Shown: positions 1-12,299 of the stretch, piece by piece
How the letters are laid out: every line of letters begins with the position of its first letter
How positions within the stretch are numbered: position 1 is the stretch's first letter
NCBI GenBank assembly: GCA_035610835.1
Contig: CM069457.1
Location: 40,031,319 to 40,095,318 of the forward strand
DNA length: 64,000 bases
DNA from: Ophiura sarsii
Taxonomy: Eukaryota; Echinodermata; Ophiuroidea; Amphilepidida; Ophiuridae
Reading direction: 5' to 3'
The notes under the pieces: generated by a model
What the model saw: the letters and a program-made list of their open reading frames with translations, nothing else
Databases searched by the model: none
Told to the model about the DNA's origin: nothing
Made by a program: the position numbers and the translations under genes

Positions 1-877
1 ACCTGACATTCAAGACTATAAGTTACAGACAAATCAAACTGTTTGCTTAAAGGAAACCGCTCGCTTTCTAATTAAAGATGGCTCGGTGAACTATTCAATA
101 GTTGATTCGATCCAATATTTTGGATTCACACGAAAACTGAAACGTTCATTCTTAACATTCTAGATAAACAAATAAACAAAGAGTAATTATGTTCTATTAT
201 ATATAATTCATCCTCGCGACATGAGAGACCTGAAGAACTAACTACACACAGAATACAACAAGAACCACTAAACTTGTTAAGTAGAGATTACAAGGCTGAA
301 TGATCTGATGTTTCTTAATTAAAATGTGTCTACATGTATGTGATTAATTTTTGTCATGTTTAGTTTTAATGATGAACATGCTTTTTACCAAATTAGATCA
401 GTAATAATATTATTATTACTAGCGAGTTAATTGATTGTTTAACTATACCTTTACGAAATTTTAACGTAGTACGATATGTATGTTGTCATCATCCTGCCTT
501 AAATCAGATATTATATATACTTATACACTTCTGACTGTTTTGTAGAAGTCAAACACATATTCTTAATAATTGAAAGTCAAGCAAGAAAGGCACTAACAAA
601 ATTGGATGATCAGATACGTTAGCATAATAAAACATGTTCTTCCATGATTATCATGTGTAAAAGGTTAATTCTATTCAATATGCCTTAACCAACTTAGAGG
701 ATCAAGAATAATAACAGTATGTCTCTCACTAGTGAGGTTATTGATGCTTAGGGTGTTTTCTTTTATATCTTAGAAATAGGAACATGGTTTTATATTATTT
801 TAATGTTTATTTGGTTAATCTGACTGTTCTATTTAATTGTTGAATATTACGCAATTCTGATTGTTTTGTAAAAGCAG
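1..877. other. AT-rich non-coding stretch
   Basis: I see no gene, RNA or mobile-element end here. All frames are densely stopped and composition is strongly AT-rich. A short motif near 530-550 (ctgactgttttgtagaag) resembles one near 858-877, just before the possible exon that follows. Confidence 0.5.
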
Positions 878-1081
878 CGCTCGGCGCACATTTTTAAGTA
901 TACTTATTAAGTCAAGTAGGACACCATTTCCCCCCTCACACGCGATTCAGGACATAAAAAACTACGTCGAGTACAAGTTTGCCCTTAAACCTATGTTAAA
1001 TCAACGAATCCAACTGTTCTTAGTCAACGAAGTTGAAGTTGAGAACACTGTGTTACCTACGAATACTTTGATTGTTGCAAT
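878..1081 (+). CDS. possible internal exon with a ubiquitin-like (beta-grasp) pattern
   Basis: This 204-bp open stretch is richer in G+C than its surroundings. It lies between a plausible acceptor (ttttgtaaaagcag, ending at 877) and a donor (GTAAGC from 1082). Read in the open frame it encodes about 68 residues with a ubiquitin-like layout: an I..IK..VE helix, a P..NQRIQLFL strand and a following VE...LP turn. RAWUL domains of Polycomb RING proteins have a similar layout, so a partial PCGF-like or UBL exon is one reading. No neighbouring exon could be joined in phase and there is no convincing ATG, so this may be a chance ORF or an old gene fragment. Confidence 0.25.
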
Positions 1082-1793
1082 GTAAGCTACCGTGTTTTAA
1101 GTCTTAACATGTTTTTCTCTTATAATAATGCTTACAAATGTTGCCTGACATATTGTTCTTAATAAACCTATTCAAAATTACAACTGACAATTAGATATTG
1201 TATATTTTTTCAACATTAAATTAATATTCTAGTATCTATTAAAAAGTAAACTCGTGGGAATATGTTCATACTATTAGGATTTAAACATGTTTTAACATGT
1301 TTATTCAAAAATACAAATATTGTTAACAACCCTGCATGATTATTTCACCCCAAAATGTAACATAGATTAAGTAGAACATTACTTTATTACAGTTTTACTT
1401 CTCTTACCTACGTATACATTAACTGTTACCTTCGAATACCAAATTTCCACATTCCTCTATGTACTTAGGTTTTGGGCGCATGCTCAAAATTCTAAATTTT
1501 ACAGAAAGGGTCATTCCCCTCTTTGAGGTACATGAAAACAAATGTTCATTAAAATAATCTTGGTGAAAGTACACAAAGTGACTCAACCTCATGTTTCAAA
1601 GTATTGAGAGCGTGAAAATGCTACCTAACTGTGTAAATCTAAAATGTAAAACAAAATGAGTACCTGGACAAATATGATCACTTTCTATCAGCATTAGCAT
1701 CTTCTGAATACAAAACAATCACAAATTTGAATGAAATATGTAAAAAGGTGGAATAATCATCACTTAATCAAAATATGGTACTTGTATTTGTAG
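1082..1793. other. AT-rich stretch between two possible exons
   Basis: No coding, RNA or repeat structure was recognised. If the flanking exons are real this would be intronic, but their phases do not match without a further exon. Confidence 0.4.
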
Positions 1794-1924
1794 GTAACAT
1801 TGAGAAGTGTACCTTCAACTTCATCATTCCGCCACGTGGTCAATTGGAGAGATTAGTGATGGCACTTGATATGTGCGTGGGGAAAAGGAATAAGAGATCA
1901 AAGCATTTTGAAACTGGACCCTAA
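1794..1924 (+). CDS. possible terminal exon, product unknown
   Basis: After an acceptor-like sequence (cttgtatttgtag, ending at 1793) an open frame encodes about 42 residues and ends in TAA at 1922-1924. It contains TFNFIIPPRGQLERL and a basic tail with GKRNKRSKHF. No family is recognised. Incoming phase does not match the donor at 1082, so a direct splice would put this segment out of frame. It is listed only because it is less AT-rich than its surroundings and begins at a good acceptor. Confidence 0.18.
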
Positions 1925-3197
1925 AAATCTAGCCGTGGACACTTTTCGTTGGATTCGACCATATACTACAGTGCAACAGAGCATACCTTACCAAATATTG
2001 AATTATAAATATAGTGCCTCCTGAGCGTTGTACAACCATGACAATTTTAATCCTAAGTATGTGTAACATATATAATCAAAACAGCTTTGTTTTAAAGTAC
2101 TCTTTTGTGTCCTTATATGATTAGCAGCATTGATTAGCAACATTTCTTATTAAACCTGATTTCGTATTGGCCAATACTTGATTATCCATACATGCTAATC
2201 CAAACTGGCTACTTGCTTTCATGGCCTTGACTATTTAAACTTTTTACTATTGTTTAGACTTAGTGCAGGCCTTTATCATGGTACAGGCTTGTATGTCAGC
2301 ACACGGTCAACTATAAAGTAACATACACCATTATGCTTAAAACCCTTGACTGCCCACTGATGAATGGCATTTCAAGTATCTTGTAGCGCGAATTTCAAAG
2401 CATTGGTCCCTTAGCGTGAGCATGTCCTTGAATATTCCTTCCATTGTTTGCGTGCATGGTTGGACAACTATTAATAGTGCACAGTTGTATAAAATACATT
2501 GTTATTGTAAGAAAAGTTGCAAAATTAATGTATATAAAGTTTTGATTAATATTACAGAAAAAGACAAATGAAATTGAGAAATGTGGCTTGACTATTTTAT
2601 TAAGCATAATTTAAGGATTCATTTGAAACCATACATAACTTAATTGGGCATACAAAAAGTGGTTCAAAATTATTCCATTTAACGCCTAATTAATTGGTTA
2701 ATTACGTGCATAAATTAATTACACAGCAAACATGTTAACGAATGGCTTGACAGATTTGTGTGGCTAACCATAAACATCTGTGATTATAGTGTTTATTGCA
2801 TGTTTAATTCATGAGAAAAATACAAAAACACTATTTGTGGTTTTTGAAAATATACCAAATGTTTGCAGGAAAATATTTTAAATACTAAAGTGATATTGAA
2901 TTATCTGCTCACACCATTGTTTTGAACACATCTTAACGTTTAATTTGATACCTTGCAAGTCTGGTTTGGATACATATAAATACCTAATAATATCTACGAG
3001 TTTGGTCATTAATTAAGCTTAATTAAGACAGATTTGGGCTTTTTGTTGTTGTTGTAATAAATAACTTTTTCTCAGACAGAATTGTTGACAATGATGGGAA
3101 CTTCATATCCTGTGAATTTGGTGTTAATGGCATGTATAGATTTTGCTGGAAATTACAAAAAGCAAATTGTTAATGTATTTCTTTATAATATGCTAAT
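1925..3197. other. AT-rich non-coding stretch
   Basis: Nothing recognisable apart from TTAATTAA-type palindromes around 2690-2720 and 3010-3025. The ORFs present are short and low in complexity. Confidence 0.5.
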
Positions 3198-3965
3198 TAC
3201 ACGGTAATATCTGAGTTGTTAGCACACGGAAGATACCTGTTGAACCAGATTGGTTCCATATCTCGTATATGTAGATTTCAGCTGAAAGTGATCCGACCCG
3301 ATTTCTAAACGACTTTTAGTAGATTGGTCATAATTTGTAAACAAAGGCAGTTAAAAGACCATATAAAATTCTTGTAGTAGCCAACACATCACTTATTACA
3401 CAGTATATAAACGATTGTGACATTGTATGATTCTACTATTGGGTTACAAATAAAATTGCAATTGTATAACTTTTACTGTCTGTATTTTGCATGAATAATT
3501 TCGTATTATCGGAGGCTGAAGCATACATATCATAATAAATAGATATTAATAGAACCTTTAATAATGATATATTCTTTGTATAAACAACAATCGCTTAATT
3601 TAATTAAGTTTGAGATGGGAAAGTAATTAGGAAAACTTCGCTGTATAGTTACCATGGTAACATTTAATTATTAAGCACTTATCCATGCTTTATTGTAGAT
3701 TCAACGTTATTATAAAAATTCCATTGAAATGGAATGGGGGCGACCCAAAAGAAAGAAGCATGTTTTGTAACCATTTTCTGAAGCATTTATTGTAGATTCA
3801 ACGTTATCAAAATAGTATACAAATTATTAGTTTATGTTATACCGGGTTTGATTTAAATTACTCTTTTTATCATACTATAATGCTAATATCAACGAAACGG
3901 TTACCTTTGAAAACACTGATAAACTTTCTTGATAGTACTTGATCCAAGGGTAGTGCTTGATGTAC
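3198..3965 (+). repeat. dispersed repeat R1, copy A
   Basis: Closely related to copies at 28281-29232 and 29236-30062. Shared landmarks in order are a transposase-derived left edge (gttgaaccagattgg), the gacccgatttct motif, atcggaggctgaagcatac, the palindrome ggttaccatggtaac and atcaacgaaacggttacc. Copy A has an extra segment of about 96 bp near 3706-3807, bounded by a duplicated tattgtagattcaacgtta, that the other copies lack. The left edge matches the end of the transposase remnant at 27948-28370, so R1 probably derives from a mariner-like DNA transposon. Confidence 0.7.
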
Positions 3966-4204
3966 GCATTTAATCCGTTGGTAGTTATTGAAAGTATACA
4001 AGTGTATGCTATGAATGATACAAATTCCTAAAGTTGCGCAGAATCGACACATTTCCCTAAAGTTGCGGTAAAGCTGACAATTTGGACATTTCATAAACAC
4101 TTTTAAGGCAAACACTTAGTGCAATTCGTTTTCTTTTTATCCCCCTTGCCTGAAAAGCCGGAGGGGGATATTGTGATCATGTTATTTGTGTCGTTAGGGG
4201 TGCT

Positions 4205-5232
4205 ATTATATAAGCCAGTCTTCTGAAATATTCTACAATTGTAGCTTAGAATCTCAGCTTCAAATTCATTGTAAATTGACCTGAGTAATGGTTGTACTTT
4301 TCTGGAGATGCAGTGAAAACCAAAGCTCTATTTAGTGTGACGGAAACGGATGAAAACAGCATAATATCGCCGAAGTGCTATTCAATTGTCCTATGTTAAG
4401 ATGTCAAACGTACATATCGGTTATTTATAACCGTTCTAAATGTCAGATATCTCTTTAACAGACTATATACAATAAAGGTGACTGATTATATAGAAAAAAA
4501 ACATGCCCTCTGATTAGCCAGAACCAGACCAGGGCAACTATTAATCCCTCCCCTAGAGTCCACTGCAAAAGTCACATTTGATTTTCGTAAGAACTAAGAG
4601 ATCTGCGATATACATGATATACAGGACTATATGGAGGGATTTCGAGTCTCTCGAAGAGATAAATTTCTATCATTTACTATTTAATTTTCCACACAAGAAA
4701 AATCAAAAAGTGACTAATATTCGAGGCATCACTATGGCTTGACTTGTAACAATTAAATGTTGGCTGATTAGCAGAATTCCAGTATGCCAAAGACATAGCA
4801 ATACAATCGAGTTGATATTACACTATTTGCAAACCTACGAGCGTTAATATTGCTTCAATCTTAGTTATACATGACAATACTGTTATATATTCCAATACCA
4901 TTTTATTTATTTCCATTTTCAGTATTTATATCATGCTTTTATATCTAACCATACAATACGGACCCCCCCCCCCCCCCCCCCCCCCGAAAAACATGTAAGC
5001 CAGAGTGCGACCAGATGAGACTCAGCCTGTAGAACAATTTATTATCCTTTTCTGATGCATTGTGGGATCGCAAAGTGTATTTATTTTATAGGTAATTTTC
5101 CGTTTCCGTTGTCCAAAATCTCCCTGGCTTTGACCACATCATAACAAAAGTCAAAGAGATATCAACTATGATTTACTATAAATATGTAGCTATGATTCAG
5201 AGCTATAATGTGAGGAGGTAGAATGACCCTCG
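4205..5232 (-). mobile_element. mariner-like non-autonomous element, 5-prime eroded copy
   Basis: This is homologous, in opposite orientation, to the element at 37536-38596. The right end (tgaccctcg, then TA) matches that element's terminus. Internal blocks such as gtgtgacggaaacggatgaa and ccgttctaaatgtcagatat are shared. The left terminus is lost: similarity starts near 4205 after an unrelated palindromic segment. No transposase ORF remains. The CGAGGGTCATTCAATAAG terminus resembles mariner ends. Confidence 0.7.
4963..4985. repeat. poly(C) tract, 23 nt
   Basis: An uninterrupted run of 23 C lies inside the mariner-like element. The sister copy at 37.7 kb has only a short T-rich run at the matching place, so the tract expanded after the copies separated. 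Confidence 0.9.
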
Positions 5233-5279
5233 TATGTTCCATTTTGGTTTGCCTTCATGGTTAGGTTCGGCCTGTTCAG

Positions 5280-5930
5280 TGCTCTCATATGAAAGTCAGA
5301 TTTCTATCTCAACCATACGTGGTAACAATAATCTTCAGATGCTCATGGGGTTTGTTTGTTTGTTTGTTTACACGGTTGGTCCGTACGGACACACGCTTGG
5401 GTCCTGAAGGGACCAGGCTCAAGCGGGTGTAGATAGATTGACCTCTAAATGACCCCTACTTTTCCAAACTTGATGACAATAATCTTATAGGTAAGGGGAC
5501 TTGAGATCTTTATGAGGTGTACACTGATTAACATCTAATGACCCGACATGACCTTTAACTCCAATTTGTCAAAACTTTAAGCTGCACTTATTGCTCTGTA
5601 GGGCTCTCATATGAAAAGTCAAACTTCAATCTCAATTCTCAACCAAACTTGTTGACAATAATCTTTGGGTAAGGGGAATTGAGATGATACATGGGGGGTG
5701 TAGTCGGATTGACCTGTAATGACCCCAGCATGACCTTCGACCCATTTTGTCAACACTTTAAGGCCTTCTCTCTCATATGAAAAGTCAGACTTCAATCTCA
5801 ACTGAACTTGGTGACAATAACATTTGGGTAAGGACATTTGTTTCTTGAAGTGTATCCAGATTGACCTCTTATGACCCCTATGTGACATTTGACCACATTT
5901 AGGTGAATCTCCCAGCAAGGGGATTTGCAA
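5280..5930. repeat. degenerate tandem repeat, TGACC-rich
   Basis: At least three diverged units of about 150-180 bp. Each contains ctctcatatgaaaagtca, an aacttgntgacaataatctt block, a gggtaagg block and then TGACC/TGACCCC phrases. The ctatatgaaagt...gaccaagtttggtgat phrase of the 56-58 kb array is recognisably related, so this is probably an older copy of that family. Confidence 0.6.
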
Positions 5931-7018
5931 GTCGTGACTTGCAGTATTTTTTAATTAGTTACTTGTGTGCAACATATAAATCATTTCATGCCAAAATACA
6001 CTTTAAAGCTTACATGTTAACACAAATGTATATAAAGACAATAAAACAAATCAAATGCGACGTGTTAACAAGAGACAATAAAACAAATTCAGACAAGACA
6101 AGACAAGATAGACGTATTTCCAACCTTATGCAATCAACAAGAACATTTCCAATCATTTAGGAAGTAGGGCTCTAACATTAGATAAATCCTTTCCATTAAT
6201 TGCTTACTTGTTTTGTGTTATAGGAATAGCTTTTGTTATCTTTAATCTTTGAGTTAATAATGGTATATGGCTTATTAGTATTACTTAAGTGCAAAAAAAC
6301 CCTGATTTCCAGAAACATTGAGGGCGCACCTCCATACATATCTCTCAGTGCCCCTCTAAATTATGTAGAAAACATTATAACGGCAAGAAACGGAATATAT
6401 TTGAAATATAAATCATTTGATTCCATGGAACGTTGATTGCTTCAATTTAAATGGAGGCAATCAAAGTCCCATACTAAAAACCTTAAAACGACTATGATAT
6501 TTGTAAAAAGGACGACGCTTTTCCATTAAAGGGACATTAAGTGGTGTTGAAAATTTCAAATGTGTAAACATTTACTTCAGAATTTAAGATGAACATTAAA
6601 AATTGCCATTATTGTTGTTTCTAATACCAAAAAAACCTGCAAACTTGATTACAACAATATCATACAAATATGGTTCGCGTTATGTATCACGCGTACTGCA
6701 GGGGGATACTGTCGGACGTAAAATGCTCGTTGCGGCTCTACGAGCATTTTTGAATCGACGTTTTCTTGTACAAAGAGGGCTGATTTTTCTTAATCCTTAT
6801 AGGTGTAACTTCATACATGTAATACAATTATAAAGATATACTCATCCCAGTTTTTATCATAATTGAGGGCGCAGCCTCCAACACATCTCTTAGTGCCCCT
6901 TTAACCAGTGTTGCAAAAGAAAACAATAATAATAAAATGATATGAATTGTTGCTCCAGGTAAGCATAACTGAATGGAATAATATTGCTCAAATTAAAATA
7001 AAACCCTTTTCAAAACAA
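5931..7018. other. non-coding stretch with a duplicated 40-bp motif
   Basis: The phrase attgagggcgca.cctcca.acatatctct.agtgcccct occurs near 6321-6356 and again near 6864-6900 in the same orientation, suggesting related transposon ends. A small palindrome around aatgctcgt/acgagcatt lies at 6720-6750. No gene is seen. Confidence 0.5.
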
Positions 7019-8195
7019 ATCATATTAATTGGCAGAGTGCACCAATGACGGGTAGCTGAAGAATAGCGCTACCTCGCTAGTAACTGAGGCGTAACCCAAA
7101 ATTTAGCTACTAGGCTAGTAACTGGCGGGTAATTTACGCTAAATGTTATACCTGACCGGACCCAAGAGTAAGTTGGGGCATAACGTGTTATGCCACAAAT
7201 CAGTCGATTCTAGCAGTAGCGTAAATTTGTTGTGAACATTGGAGGGGATGATTCGCTGATGCTGAAGGACCAATTGCGCTTGCATGCCCAGGTGTCTATT
7301 TGAAGTGGAATGTGACCCCCATAAGCTGAAAGATTCATGCAATTTGGTGATTTTTTTATTTTAGTCAAAATTTAGATCAACTCCTTTTGCCCATTCAAAC
7401 ACTAATCGCACCGACTTTGGGTCATATTTTGACTAACATGTACTAATTGTCCAAGGATCTTAAATAATGACTAAATAAATAATAACAGAAAAATAAATAA
7501 ACTTATTATTGTTTTTATTGATTAAAACTTGATAAAGCCAAGTTTCAACATTATTGTGAGTGAACAAAAAAAATACAAACATATCGTGCCGTGCGTGGTC
7601 TGGGGATCGAACCGGGGTTCTGCGGTTATCAAGCGAATGATAAGGTATCCACGCCACGGAAGTATTTGTGTTAAGAGATGTGTTATAATAGTATATAATT
7701 GTTTCCATCGGGTGCTTGTGTTTGTCATTAAAATTGTGCTTTTTGGTGCAATGTTTGTATGTGCCCCTCGCCCAAAATATGTTTGCAATGTCATGTTAGT
7801 CCTTATTTTTGAAAAAGCGGTAAACAAACTTCGAAATTTTTGGCCATAAAATGGCATCCTTTTTTCCGGATCGCAGGCCAACTCCACGTGATTCTTGATT
7901 TACACTCACCTATGACCTAGCGAGTGACGACACGTTTTTAATATTACGGAGGACCATTCACATCAGAATTTTACAGTAAACTATAGGCACATGCGCCAAT
8001 TAATTTTGTAAGGGGACGATGCTGATTAATGTGGATATTTACCTCGCTAGTTGCTATTCTGGTGTTACTCGCCAGTTATGCTCTAAGAATTACATCGTTA
8101 GTAAGTTATGCTACAGTTAGAGTATAACTACTAGGGAGGTAGCTTACCTCCCTATTAAGTTACCCGTCATTGGTGCACTCGGCCGATTAATATGA
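7019..8195. mobile_element. TIR element with subterminal repeats and a tRNA-like core
   Basis: The ends form an inverted repeat of about 36 bp containing gagtgcaccaatgacgggta: left 7019-7054, right 8160-8195. Just inside lie several variants of acctcgctagtaact in both orientations. No transposase ORF is present. A tRNA-like segment sits in the interior on the minus strand. Which superfamily it belongs to is not clear from the ends. Confidence 0.75.
7589..7660 (-). other. tRNA-like sequence inside the TIR element
   Basis: On the minus strand there is a B-box-like GGTTCGATCCC, an A-box-like GTGGCGTGGATACC and complementary outer ends (CCGTGGCGTGG against CCACGCACGG). The anticodon arm would need an eight-base loop, so it is not a functional tRNA. 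It is probably a SINE-type head or tRNA pseudogene carried by the element. Confidence 0.55.
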
Positions 8196-8269
8196 TATAA
8201 GAGAACGACGTCTTTTTATTTGCCAGTGTTTGTACAGTAAAATGGTTACGTCATTCTATTTGCCAGTGT

Positions 8270-8760
8270 TTGTACATTTAATAATAATAATAATAAATCA
8301 CATTTTGTGAACCGCATAAAAGTGTCGATGCGCTGTACAATACACAAATCAAAAAGCACACACAAATATATAAATGTGCTCATAGGATTAAAAGTACATT
8401 GAGATAAAACTAAAAAAAGATTTAAATGGTTTGATAAAAGTAAAAGATATTCACTGAGTTTAGCATGTTTAATAAGTCGGAAAAAGTTGCTTATTATATT
8501 GCAGTGATTGAAAACTTTAGATGGGAAATCAAATGTTTTATCTGATGCACCGTGTGTATGAGGGTGGAGCTTTATATCGTGTGGGGTTGAACACAGCGAA
8601 CATCTGAACTTCGTCACAAACTCGATAAATCTTGCTGCTCGATACGGGTCGCGATATTTTGTTATTAGTCTCGATGAAGCACATATCGAGTATGCAGTCA
8701 CGATAAATAGAACTGTTCCATAAATGCAAATGATTTTCCTCGCATGTAATTTTATTTATG
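8270..8760 (-). repeat. 3-prime tail region of a LINE/SINE family
   Basis: The (taa)n run near 8280-8296 is followed by a gatgcgctgtacaatac block and a region with nearly the same phrases as 12990-13140 (gtgc.cataggattaaaagtacat.gagataaaactaaa). On the minus strand this gives a non-LTR tail: a conserved GCGC-containing 3-prime end followed by (ATT)n. Long open frames here are not similar to any protein I know. Confidence 0.5.
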
Positions 8761-10371
8761 TATTTCTGGATTTCTGAATAAGATGTTCCAAAAGGTCAGT
8801 GACCCAGGTCGTGACCCGTATCTGTTGTATATACTGTCATGGATCAAAGGGTAGAATAAAATAGAATATCGAACAAGCTAATAGTTATTTTAAATATATC
8901 GAAATAAAACGAAAATCGTATTTCCGTATAGCATTTTTTACTAAAAGCAAAACAAAAACAAAAATCGCATTTCGCATACATCTATATTTCTTACTTCTAC
9001 ACGTATGTGATTGGTTTAATTTCCCTCAACACAAGACATGTATTATTGCCTTGTAACCAAGAACGTATGAAATAAAACCCGATCTTTGTGCTTTTAAATG
9101 TTGGTTGAATAAAATGGCGCGATATCAGCTGGTCAGGAACCTTAGGGGTGAAGGTATACATGTACATGGACGACCTTCTTGTGTGTAGAAAATATTTGCG
9201 AGTTTTTGCAAAGTAAATGCGTGATTTTAAATGAAGGATGAAAAGCGACAACTCCACTTTCATTTACTGTCAAATTTATGATATTTCCTATATCATAGCC
9301 CATAAACACCTCGTTGTATTTGAAGAGTTGCCTATAGCCGAGCGGTGCTTAGTCTTAGCCTAACGTTGAATCTTGATTTTCAACCCAGTTGATTTCAGTC
9401 GACATTGGGTACGCATGATAGTTCCCAGAATCGTGGAAAAGGGGAGTTTTCATATCATGTCCGCAATTTCCCAAAATTAGGGTGGTTTTTGAAGCTATGT
9501 CGGCGAAAAAGGCGAAAAATGGCAGGCCTATTATATTTGAAGAGCTCATATCCGCTCCTGTGTGCATAAATTGTAAACAGGTAAAAGGGAGTTTTTGAAC
9601 CAAAATGTGTTCTCGTTTTTGCACAAACAAAGGCCATTAAAAAGTGTGCTTGAAATGGTAAAATAAGGGGTGGTTTTTTCAGGAAAAAAATCCTCGGTTT
9701 GCACCAAAATGGAAATCAAATGAGCAAACGATAATGTGTTACCCCTCTGAATACGAGGACAAAACACGGGGTCTTCGACACAGTCGTTTTACGCGCGGTC
9801 TCGACTGATTTTAAAACAATATTTATGGTAAGTACGTAACAATCTCTTATCTGCCTTGTGAGTGACCAATAATAAATAATAATAAGCACCGAGTATGATA
9901 TAAGTCGTAGCCTGATTGGTCTATATTACGTAAACATACCGTAACAACTTGGCTTGACCGTTAAGATATAGAGGTCACGTAATGCACATGTCGTATAGCC
10001 CTGAATGCGTAATAGATCATGGATAGATGAATATGAATACCTTCAGCTTGATTGTTTAGACCTATTAATGTTATTAATTTCTTTCATAATGAACATCGTA
10101 CCATCTAACTGATATAGCCAATAATATATAAATATATTAAACTTCATTTTCCGGACACACACATGTATAAATCGTGTCTCAAATTTTAAAATGCATGTAA
10201 TATTTGGCTAATATTATTACTTAATAAATATTATATTTGCGGCATTATAAATGCAATATCAAACATATCAAAACCATTATACGAATGCATTTTGTCTCAA
10301 GAAATGAATAAAACGTCAACCATTGAACATGACGCAAAGTATGTATAAACATAAAATACAAGTGGGTCGAT
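8761..10371. other. non-coding stretch
   Basis: No gene is supported. A tRNA A-box-like string (tatagccgagcggt) occurs near 9331-9344 without a convincing B box. Most of the rest is AT-rich with no visible repeat structure. Confidence 0.45.
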
Positions 10372-10495
10372 GTGGTTAATGGTAAATCGCCAATGGTAAA
10401 TCGTTACGATTTACCTTCATACAAAAGCGCGTGTAATCAACGATTTACCGTATCATTCTTTTTTAATAACAATGGTAAATCGTTCCATAGTGTGT
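10372..10495. repeat. short inverted and direct repeats of ggtaaatcg
   Basis: The motif aatggtaaatcg occurs three times forward and cgatttacc twice reversed within about 120 bp, giving a cruciform-capable cluster. It may be the eroded end of a transposon. Confidence 0.5.
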
Positions 10496-10646
10496 TATTT
10501 CAATGAGGAGACGGGCAACGGTTTACCTTTACCACTGTTCATACTTCACCACCGAGCTTACTACTATCCTTCTGGAAAATGTGTTTTCATTGACCGATCG
10601 ATTAGCTCAGTTTTGTTACAATGTATTGCACATTATGTGAGTAAAA

Positions 10647-11092
10647 ACATATCGTCAGCCTGCTTCGATAATTGCCTAACTCATTTTTTCTAGTTCTTAG
10701 AAAACAACAAAAGTATGAAACCTGTTACCTGTGTACCTGTTACTCATTTTGCATTATTGATGGATGGATTCATTATGTGGAATGAATGCCTCAATTGGCG
10801 TGCATGGATGCACTAATCCAAGTCATATAGAAACAGATGAACACAGCCATACAATAATTTGATTAATTCCATGGATTTGTCAATGCAAATTCAATAATGC
10901 AAAATGAGTAACATGTTGGAGTGGTCTGGTGGCCCTTTTGCAACAAAGCTCTTCATTTATCAACACTTTTGATTGGTCAATGACTTAGGTATTATAACAG
11001 CATGTGCATAATGTAATGAAGTCATGATTTATGCAAAAAACTCAATTTTGCTGAAAAGTGAGTTAGGCAATCGAAGCAGGCTGACGATATGT
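10647..11092. mobile_element. hairpin MITE, about 446 bp
   Basis: Left acatatcgtcagcctgcttc at 10647 is matched by its reverse complement ending at 11092. The arms continue through the tgcctaactca block. A second inner inverted pair (tgttactcattttgcattat against its complement near 10895-10915) makes it palindromic over most of its length. No coding capacity; the target-site duplication is not clear. Confidence 0.75.
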
Positions 11093-11319
11093 ACATCTCG
11101 TTGGAATCGATCGAGTGCTTCGTAAATTATGATGAATACCGTGATACATGATACCGCATATTTAAGAAACCTCAGACATGTGTATAAAAACGCTTAAGAA
11201 AATCATCTAATTTCTGTTTTCGGCCCATAACTCTGTTATTATATGAGGAAATCCAATGAAATGTTTACATGCTTCTCGGGATTGTCTACAGCTATTATCA
11301 CACCAAAAAAGAAGAAAAT

Positions 11320-11720
11320 CAAAAGACGTTTAAGGAACGCTGATGACATTATTCTTATTGCTGGGTTAACGCGTCATATCAATGCACTTCCAGACTTTTG
11401 CACAAGACTAAGGTCGTAGTTTTTAGAAAAGGTGGACGTCTCAAAAATCATGAACGGTGGTATCTCGATGGAAAAGAAATTGAGTGTGTTAATGTTTACA
11501 AATATCTCGGTATTACGTTTTCCACTGGGAATACCTGGGGCAAAGTAACATCTACTTTGGCTCAACAAGGCTTAAAAACTCTTGTTGTTAATCCGTAGCA
11601 TTTCTTATGGTCGGCAGTATGCCTTTTATTCCGTATTTCAAATTGATTGATGCAAGTCTCTCAGGTTTTTATAATGTTTCAGCGTAATCAAAGCACCGGC
11701 CTGATCGCAGCAGAATGTGA
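11320..11720 (+). pseudogene. non-LTR retrotransposon RT fragment (CR1/L2/jockey-like)
   Basis: A NADDIILIAG string (codons near 11338-11367) matches the catalytic ADD box of the RT palm. After a frameshift come KTKVVVFRKGG, the WYLDGKEIE hairpin and the VNVYKYLGITF motif, a typical order for CR1/L2/jockey-type RT thumb regions. A second frame change follows, with degraded continuation to about 11720. Frameshifts and missing ends make it a dead fragment. Confidence 0.8.
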
Positions 11721-12299
11721 AAGGGTTTTAGTGACCTTGATTTAATTAAAAATGGACAGTTTTCCGCGCTTTTATTGCGTGTTATTCATATTTGGATACT
11801 TTTTGAGCGCAGTGCAATCGCTGGCCAGATATGCCCCTAATTGGTTCGACTAATATTTCACAATTTTATTTCACAATTCAGTATTATTTGTATCTAACAT
11901 TTGTGATACCTATCTGATTCTTAGAGCATTCATCTGACATTCAATATCTGTCATTTGTAAACCTCCATTACCCATATATTGTGTTGTTGTTCGTCTCCTT
12001 TGAATTTTGTCCTTACCGGAACCCCATAGAAATTTATATATAGTATTCTATTCACTTCCTTAATAAAATGTTTTTCTTTTTTCTCCCTTTTAACCTCATA
12101 GAGGTAGTCTTTATTTTCATCTCAACAAGTGTTAACTTATAATATCACGTTAAATAATAATACACGTATATTAATATAGATATCGTACATTATGAGACAT
12201 TCTTTTATAATATTAGTACAATGTGATAACATGCTGTGAAGAAAACTTGATTTTAACATATAATTTTCATTTCAAGAATAAAATTTCATTTATCTTATA
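11721..12299. other. AT-rich stretch, no gene seen
   Basis: No coding or structural feature could be supported. It may be decayed non-coding sequence of the flanking retroelement fragments. Confidence 0.4.

Noticed and set aside
8246..8729. Minus-strand ORFs of 151 and 63 codons
   Set aside because: They overlap a LINE/SINE tail region shared with 12990-13140 and contain no protein motif.
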